Source: Catenuloplanes indicus
GTDB taxonomy: Bacteria; Actinomycetota; Actinomycetes; Mycobacteriales; Micromonosporaceae
Direction of reading: 5' to 3'
NCBI RefSeq assembly: GCF_030813715.1
Contig: NZ_JAUSUZ010000001.1
Span: forward strand, 3,658,001 to 3,722,000
DNA length: 64,000 nt
Each line of letters begins with the position of its first letter. Within the stretch, counting starts at the first letter, position 1. The notes beneath the pieces are model-generated. The model had not been told where the DNA came from. It made no database searches and saw only the letters and a program-made list of their open reading frames with translations. Position numbers and translations under genes: made by a program. Of this stretch, positions 60,701 through 64,000 are shown piece after piece.

Positions 60701-62117
60701 ACTCGGAGATGGAGTCGGCGACCGATGAGGCCCGCAGGCCGTTATCGCGGGTGAGGCGAGACAGCAGCTCAGGACGCTTCGCGGCTGGAGGCTGGCCGGT
60801 GAGGATCAGGTAGGCCAGCGAACCCAGACCGAAGATGTCCATCGCGACCGGATCCGGCCGCGGAGCGGTCATCTCTGGAGCCAGGTACGCCTCCGCCGAT
60901 CGTTCGAGGTGGGCCGCCGCGTGTGATGACAGCGCTACCACGCCGCCGCTGCCGTCACTTCCGGCGGAGTCGGTTCCTCGGGTCGCGGCCTGCCAGTCGC
61001 TGATCTGCAGCTGCGGGAGCAGCCACGCCTCCTCCTCCGAGCCGCCGCGCCGCTTCGGACGGGGAGTAACGAGAATGCTCCGTGCTGACAATGCCCGGTG
61101 ATGAAGGTGACGGCGATGCGCGTACGCCACCGTCTCGGCCAATTGCCGGATCATGGTGAGCCGAGCGGGCGCGTCCAGGCGATCCTGGTACTGGGCCATG
61201 TAGTGGTCCAGTCGCATGGAACGCGGGTCGTACCGGAAAATTAGTGCTGGGCCGGCCTCGTGGGACTCCATCGAGTCGACCTGGACGATGCCGGGATGGC
61301 TGATGCCGTGCAGGACGAGCATCTCCCGTTTGGCCGCCCGCTCGATGCTCGCCCGCTCGGTCTGCACCGCGTTGCGCTCGACCAGGTAGATCCGCACCCG
61401 GCGGCGTTCACGTTCCAAGTCACGATGCTTGGCGAGATGGTCCTGCCAAGTGGGACCGACATCGAACGGCCTGGTCTCCAACTCCCACGACCCGATCTGG
61501 TAATGCCGCCGGCTCCGCGCGATACCGATCTCGGCAAGCAAGTCGGGAAGCGCCCGGGACGTCTCGACGGTGAGCCGCTGCCGCTCGTCCTGCGGCGGGC
61601 GCTGCAGCAGCGCACCGATGGTCGGCAGCCGGTTCGCCGGGTTGGGGCCCACTGGCTCGGGGCCATAGACACCATGCAGGTGGTGGTCCGAGAGCTCAAC
61701 CTGCAGGCCGGGCTTCGACAGGAACACCGCGGCTTGCACAAACGGAATCCGGACAGGCGAGCCGCGCCGCCGGGAGGCCGCGGTTTGCAGGAGCGACTTG
61801 AGCTTCTTCGCCTTGGCATCGGCCAGGTGGAGCGGGTTGTCAAAGGTGCGGGTATGGCTGGGGCCGTGCTGGATCCAGTTCGAGCCGCTGGATACGAGCC
61901 GCCCGTTCAGGCTCTTGATCTCGATGAGGTAGAGGCCACTCGGTGCGGCCACGAGCAGGTCGACCTCGTACGGATGTCCGGTTTGCGCGGTGAAGGTGAA
62001 GTTCGACCAGGCCCGGTACGGCTCAGTGTCCGGTAGCAGTTGCTGTACGTACGCCAACGCCTCGCGCTCGTGCGCGAACTGCGACGGCGTGATCGTGGTC
62101 CACCGGCCCTCCTGCAT
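57723..62117 (-). CDS. pglW: BREX type 2 protein kinase PglW with NERD domain
   Basis: A protein of 1464 residues. Residues about 14-130 are a NERD nuclease-related domain (AHEREALAYV, EVDLLVAAPSGLYLIEIKSL with the D...ExK set). Residues about 205-505 form a first kinase fold with HHRALSARSI instead of HRD and SDWQ instead of DFG, so it is a pseudokinase. Residues about 537-800 form a second kinase with RLGTGSTCRAF, YHRDIKPDN (658-665) and LFDFSLA (DFS for DFG), probably active. The C-terminal 600 residues include a helix-hairpin-helix-like section (LAHLPGLGAKTRQEL). PglW is diagnostic of type 2 BREX. Confidence 0.92.
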   Translation of the reverse strand: MQEGRWTTITPSQFAHEREALAYVQQLLPDTEPYRAWSNFTFTAQTGHPYEVDLLVAAPSGLYLIEIKSLNGRLVSSGSNWIQHGPSHTRTFDNPLHLADAKAKKLKSLLQTAASRRRGSPVRIPFVQAAVFLSKPGLQVELSDHHLHGVYGPEPVGPNPANRLPTIGALLQRPPQDERQRLTVETSRALPDLLAEIGIARSRRHYQIGSWELETRPFDVGPTWQDHLAKHRDLERERRRVRIYLVERNAVQTERASIERAAKREMLVLHGISHPGIVQVDSMESHEAGPALIFRYDPRSMRLDHYMAQYQDRLDAPARLTMIRQLAETVAYAHRRHLHHRALSARSILVTPRPKRRGGSEEEAWLLPQLQISDWQAATRGTDSAGSDGSGGVVALSSHAAAHLERSAEAYLAPEMTAPRPDPVAMDIFGLGSLAYLILTGQPPAAKRPELLSRLTRDNGLRASSVADSISEFADELVQAATAPVPAQRLTTAAEFLEMLELVEEELTTPSSPPSVHPTQPEPEPTDPLEARSGDKVGEWTVRKRLGTGSTCRAFLADNDRTGRAEVLKVGLSDEKASRLTHEARVLSPLTDSRVIRLARPEPLRIANRTIIVLEHAGDLTLARKLRDDGRLTVDELETYSDYLFGALDYLEGEGVYHRDIKPDNIAIRIRPNRTRQLVLFDFSLAGVSVKEITAGTPRYLDPFLGTVNRPVYDKHAEWYALAVTLHEMASGELPGWDDDGAAPQHTEGPPVLAAEAFDPAIRDGLVDFFQLALHRDSRARFASLKDMRDAWQQVFRRSDASAPVGTEHPEPQDEPDVEVAEAARDEAAAKATRATALEAAGLTPRAVSAAHRLDAATVGDLLTVANKLAHLPGLGAKTRQELQRRVKDWRARLAERETLPTSPNARRSAAAEASAELSGGPADAELVRVGLDAIATLLIPAKNGRNATEVDGTRLLLRLPDETGALPGLTPWPQQPQVAAALNVTSGRVAQILGKQRKRWNDIPVVSSVRTELIDLLRDGGRVMGVDELATALLTSRGSMRTGDELRHTVALAAVRAAVEIDALADEPRLLTRRHGDRLLVALEAGEDDAPDTPAAPALLDYADALGKAADRLAGNEVLPSPATVLRTLATVTAPGGAADAIDERRRVLLAAVASENAAATARLEIYPRNLDPVRALRLAQAGVLPPAGLPGQPRGLTPAQIADRVAARFPDLAPLPGHPRLDRLLTEAGFELIWNRDHYTAPTRAAASSSMTIVRRRSSASTAPTAWTADSPILASALRAEERLTGAASAGGFRALTVRLSRYALAREELVRRFSARPLNVASRFLTTLHSLVDARPKPTWETVLGADIAEPGTRSAIKLGEYVEQAWASVAPQLLDELRTGGGPLLLHDAAILARYRAMERLYELADAARGGGGELWLLCPTEDPDLLPKLDGTVVRVGDNEWISLPDAWVENTHRSAATA

Positions 62118-62208
62118 GACAGAATCCTATTGGTCCCAGGCACCCTGGATACGGACGGTGCGGTGGTGACGACTGCGCCGTCGTCCCAGCACCGGTGCGT
62201 TCGGCGCG

Positions 62209-63033
62209 TCACCAGGAAGGGTTATCCGGAACTGTGGGGAAAACGCCCAGCAGTCGGGCTTCGTTCACCGTCTCCGAGTCATCCTCACCAACCGGCACCT
62301 CGAGCACCACTCGCTCGGCGGAACTGGCGCTCTCCCATGCCTTCCGGATACCGGCAGCGTCGTGGCCGATCCGGTGGCCGACCGCGAGGATCTCACCGGC
62401 TCCGGTCTCGGCGAGTTGGATCAGCTCCTGCAATGCCTCGTCCCTGACGTCGATCCCGTCAGCTGATCGAAGGTCGATCGTCAGTACACCGGGGCGTGGG
62501 CGGAGGAGTGTCCGCAGCGAGCCTGTGCTCTTGAGATCGGAGCCCTCCGCTCGGAATCTGAACCGGCTGACCAAGTCGACGCCTGCCGCCCATTGCGCGA
62601 AGGTCGACTTGGTGTCGACCGGGACGACCTCCCACCGGCGGTGTCCGTCGAAGGCTCGCAGCACGATCCTGAGTCCGGACGTGAAGTCTTTCTCCGACAT
62701 GCCGCCTCTGCGTCGTTCATAGACGACAGCCAGGTCAGCGAGCCGTACAGCGAAGGTGACGGTCCGACCGCGGAGTACCGCCTCGTGCTTGAAGTCCTCG
62801 ACACCAGGATCGTAGAGATCGGTATCCTCCTCGGTCTCCCAGCCGAGGCGAGCCACGACATGATCGCCGTCCGATCTGACGCGGCCGATTCGCCAGATCC
62901 GGCTCTTCGCCAGATGCCTCAGACCGGGCGTGATGATGGTTCGGATCGACTCGGGAGGGGCGGGGAAGAGGAGCGGTGGTTCCGGCGGCATGATCCGCGC
63001 CCGAGCAAGCCTGCTGATCGCACCGCTACCCAT
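62209..63033 (-). CDS. Protein of unknown function upstream of pglW, 274 residues
   Basis: Cytoplasmic, beta-rich in the middle (GDHVVARLGWETEEDTDLYD; AVLRGRTVTFAVRLADLAVV; HRRWEVVPVDTKSTFAQWAA) and ending in a helical part (RDEALQELIQLAETGAGEIL; GHDAAGIRKAWESASSAERV). No family is recognised. It lies 91 bases upstream of pglW on the same strand and probably shares its promoter. The ATG at 63033 lacks a ribosome site; an ATG 14 codons in (MPPEPPLL) is an alternative. Direct repeats TCGAAC lie just upstream, as if for regulator binding. Confidence 0.55.
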   Translation of the reverse strand: MGSGAISRLARARIMPPEPPLLFPAPPESIRTIITPGLRHLAKSRIWRIGRVRSDGDHVVARLGWETEEDTDLYDPGVEDFKHEAVLRGRTVTFAVRLADLAVVYERRRGGMSEKDFTSGLRIVLRAFDGHRRWEVVPVDTKSTFAQWAAGVDLVSRFRFRAEGSDLKSTGSLRTLLRPRPGVLTIDLRSADGIDVRDEALQELIQLAETGAGEILAVGHRIGHDAAGIRKAWESASSAERVVLEVPVGEDDSETVNEARLLGVFPTVPDNPSW

Positions 63034-63036
63034 ATA

Positions 63037-63052
63037 TCGAACTTATTCGAAC
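63037..63052. promoter_or_regulatory. Tandem TCGAAC repeat upstream of the 274-residue gene
   Basis: TCGAAC-TTAT-TCGAAC, two copies exactly 10 bp apart (one helical turn), in an AT-rich patch between divergent genes at the right edge of the BREX island. It could bind the winged-helix protein encoded by the divergent gene; that is inference. Confidence 0.4.
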
Positions 63053-63124
63053 TCATCCCGCATGGTCACTCTCGGAAACTGACAGATCTCGGACTGTAAT
63101 CTTGGCCCGTACCGCGTCCACGAC

Positions 63125-63901
63125 ATGGAAGCCGAGTGGGCGCTGGTAGATACTCGCTGGATGTCGGCAGCATCGAATCGCCACCGGATCCTGGAGGCCT
63201 TACGTCTCAGCGGACAGCCGCTGGACGATGATCGGCTTTCGACTGCCGCCGGCGTCTGCCCGAGGCAGCAGGTCAACCAGATCTGTCGAGCGCTGGAGAA
63301 AGACGGGATCGTCCGCCGGTATCGGGGCCCTGGCGAGAAGCTGGTCAACGAGCTGATCGGCGCCGACATCGCGGTCGCTCCGATAGAAGGCGATCAGACC
63401 GGCGGTCGTGGAATCACCAACACCTCCGAGTCGATCGACATAGCCAGAGACCCGATGCTTGACTCCCCGCCGGGCCATTCCCGCGAGCAGCGCGACGCCG
63501 AGCGGGTGATGCTCGACCTTCTCGGTCTTCAGTTGGGAGTGGTGCTTGAGCCGGCCCGCATCGTCGTAACCGACGGCACCCGAGTCGAGGTCGACGGGTC
63601 GGACGCCGGACGCTCCGTGCTGGTGGAGTGCTGGGCCCACCAGGGGCCGCCCAAGGTCGCGCAGAAGCACAAGGTTCTCGCCGACACACTGAAATTGACC
63701 TGGATCGCCACCAAGATCGAGCCGAGACCTCGGCTGTTCCTATGTCTCGGTGATCCGCTTGCTGCCAAGCCGTTTCTGCCGACGTCGAAGTCATGGGCGG
63801 CCCACGCGCTCCAAGACCTTGGCGTGACGATCGCGGTGGTTGACCTCCCTCTTGAGGTGAAAGACAGGGTCCGGGCGGCGCAGCAGCGCCAGTACCGATA
63901 G
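63125..63901 (+). CDS. Winged-helix protein fused to a restriction-endonuclease-like domain
   Basis: A protein of 258 residues. Residues about 17-75 form a winged helix (NRHRILEALRLSGQPLDDDR; RQQVNQICRALEKDGIVRRY). Residues about 118-250 resemble a PD-(D/E)XK fold: SREQRDAERVMLDLLG, TRVEVDGSD and SVLVECWAHQG, with Glu126, Asp157 and Glu169 as candidate metal ligands; the usual Lys is not obvious, so activity is doubtful. Proteins of this build may be regulators or nucleases. It is divergent from the 274-residue gene beside pglW. Start is uncertain; an ATG at 63161 is possible. Only 99 bases follow it in the window and they show nothing. Confidence 0.55.
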   Translation: MEAEWALVDTRWMSAASNRHRILEALRLSGQPLDDDRLSTAAGVCPRQQVNQICRALEKDGIVRRYRGPGEKLVNELIGADIAVAPIEGDQTGGRGITNTSESIDIARDPMLDSPPGHSREQRDAERVMLDLLGLQLGVVLEPARIVVTDGTRVEVDGSDAGRSVLVECWAHQGPPKVAQKHKVLADTLKLTWIATKIEPRPRLFLCLGDPLAAKPFLPTSKSWAAHALQDLGVTIAVVDLPLEVKDRVRAAQQRQYR

Positions 63902-64000
63902 ACACAGCGGTGGCCGCCAGAGCGACATAGCGCACCCGCGTTACGCGGAGCCGGACCATGACCGCATTCGATGGCACGTTCACCTGATCGACCCGGTTGC

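Noticed and set aside
42283-62117. DISARM or another methyltransferase-helicase defence system
   Set aside because: Helicase, methyltransferase and kinase alone could suggest it, but the PglZ phosphatase domain, PglY-type ATPase and NERD-kinase PglW are specific to BREX type 2.

Overview
The window is very GC-rich, with GTG starts, four-base start/stop overlaps and gene families typical of filamentous Actinobacteria: F420-type luciferase-like oxidoreductase, CGNR zinc finger, DUF742, IniB/dynamin proteins, streptogrisin-type protease with a ricin lectin. A soil actinomycete of the Micromonosporaceae (Actinoplanes/Catenuloplanes type) fits best; the genus is an inference. No rRNA, tRNA, CRISPR array, transposase or integrase was seen.

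Layout. (1) 0-5.7 kb: the tail of a UvrD/Rep-like helicase, a CGNR protein, a hydrolase/oxidoreductase pair divergent from a TetR regulator across two near-identical operators, a membrane-anchored F5/8C-domain protein and a MarR regulator. (2) 5.7-14.9 kb: a GH20 hexosaminidase with a sugar ABC importer (two permeases and a lipoprotein, no ATPase) and a D-threonine-aldolase/D-serine-dehydratase-like enzyme, divergent from a regulator-amidohydrolase-RidA operon. (3) 14.9-20.5 kb: small enzymes and regulators (VOC, SDR, HxlR with alpha/beta hydrolase), several decayed genes and a chaplin-like secreted protein. (4) 20.5-30.7 kb: DUF742, histidine kinase, large LuxR regulator and Hsp70-like ATPase on one strand, facing IniB and two dynamin-like GTPases on the other; this looks like one membrane-stress module. 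(5) 30.7-36.9 kb: TetR, a 521-residue protein of unknown function, CIRCE-controlled Hsp20, a secreted protease, a toxin/immunity-like pair and a broken tyrosine phosphatase.

(6) 36.9-63.9 kb: an accessory, defence-rich region. It opens with a Phd/YoeB toxin-antitoxin module and two unknown genes lying between two copies of an imperfect 80-bp direct repeat. A membrane/helical protein pair and a frameshifted DUF6642-like pseudogene follow. Then comes a complete type 2 BREX (Pgl) phage-defence locus: brxHI, brxD, pglZ, pglY, pglX and pglW. Embedded in it are an ADP-ribosylglycohydrolase homologue that has lost its metal-binding motifs and a PD-(D/E)XK-like nuclease joined to pglW by a four-base overlap. 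A 22-bp perfect palindrome and a terminator divide the locus into a pglW-nuclease unit, pglX, and a pglY-pglZ-brxD-brxHI operon. Two further genes of unknown role, one a winged-helix/nuclease-like protein, sit at the right edge.

How they work together: PglX (methyltransferase), PglZ (phosphatase fold), PglY and BrxD (ATPases), BrxHI (helicase) and PglW (kinase) are the known components of type 2 BREX. The nuclease and the dead ADP-ribosylglycohydrolase are the most promising undescribed accessories. All functional calls come from reading motifs by eye; no database search was run.
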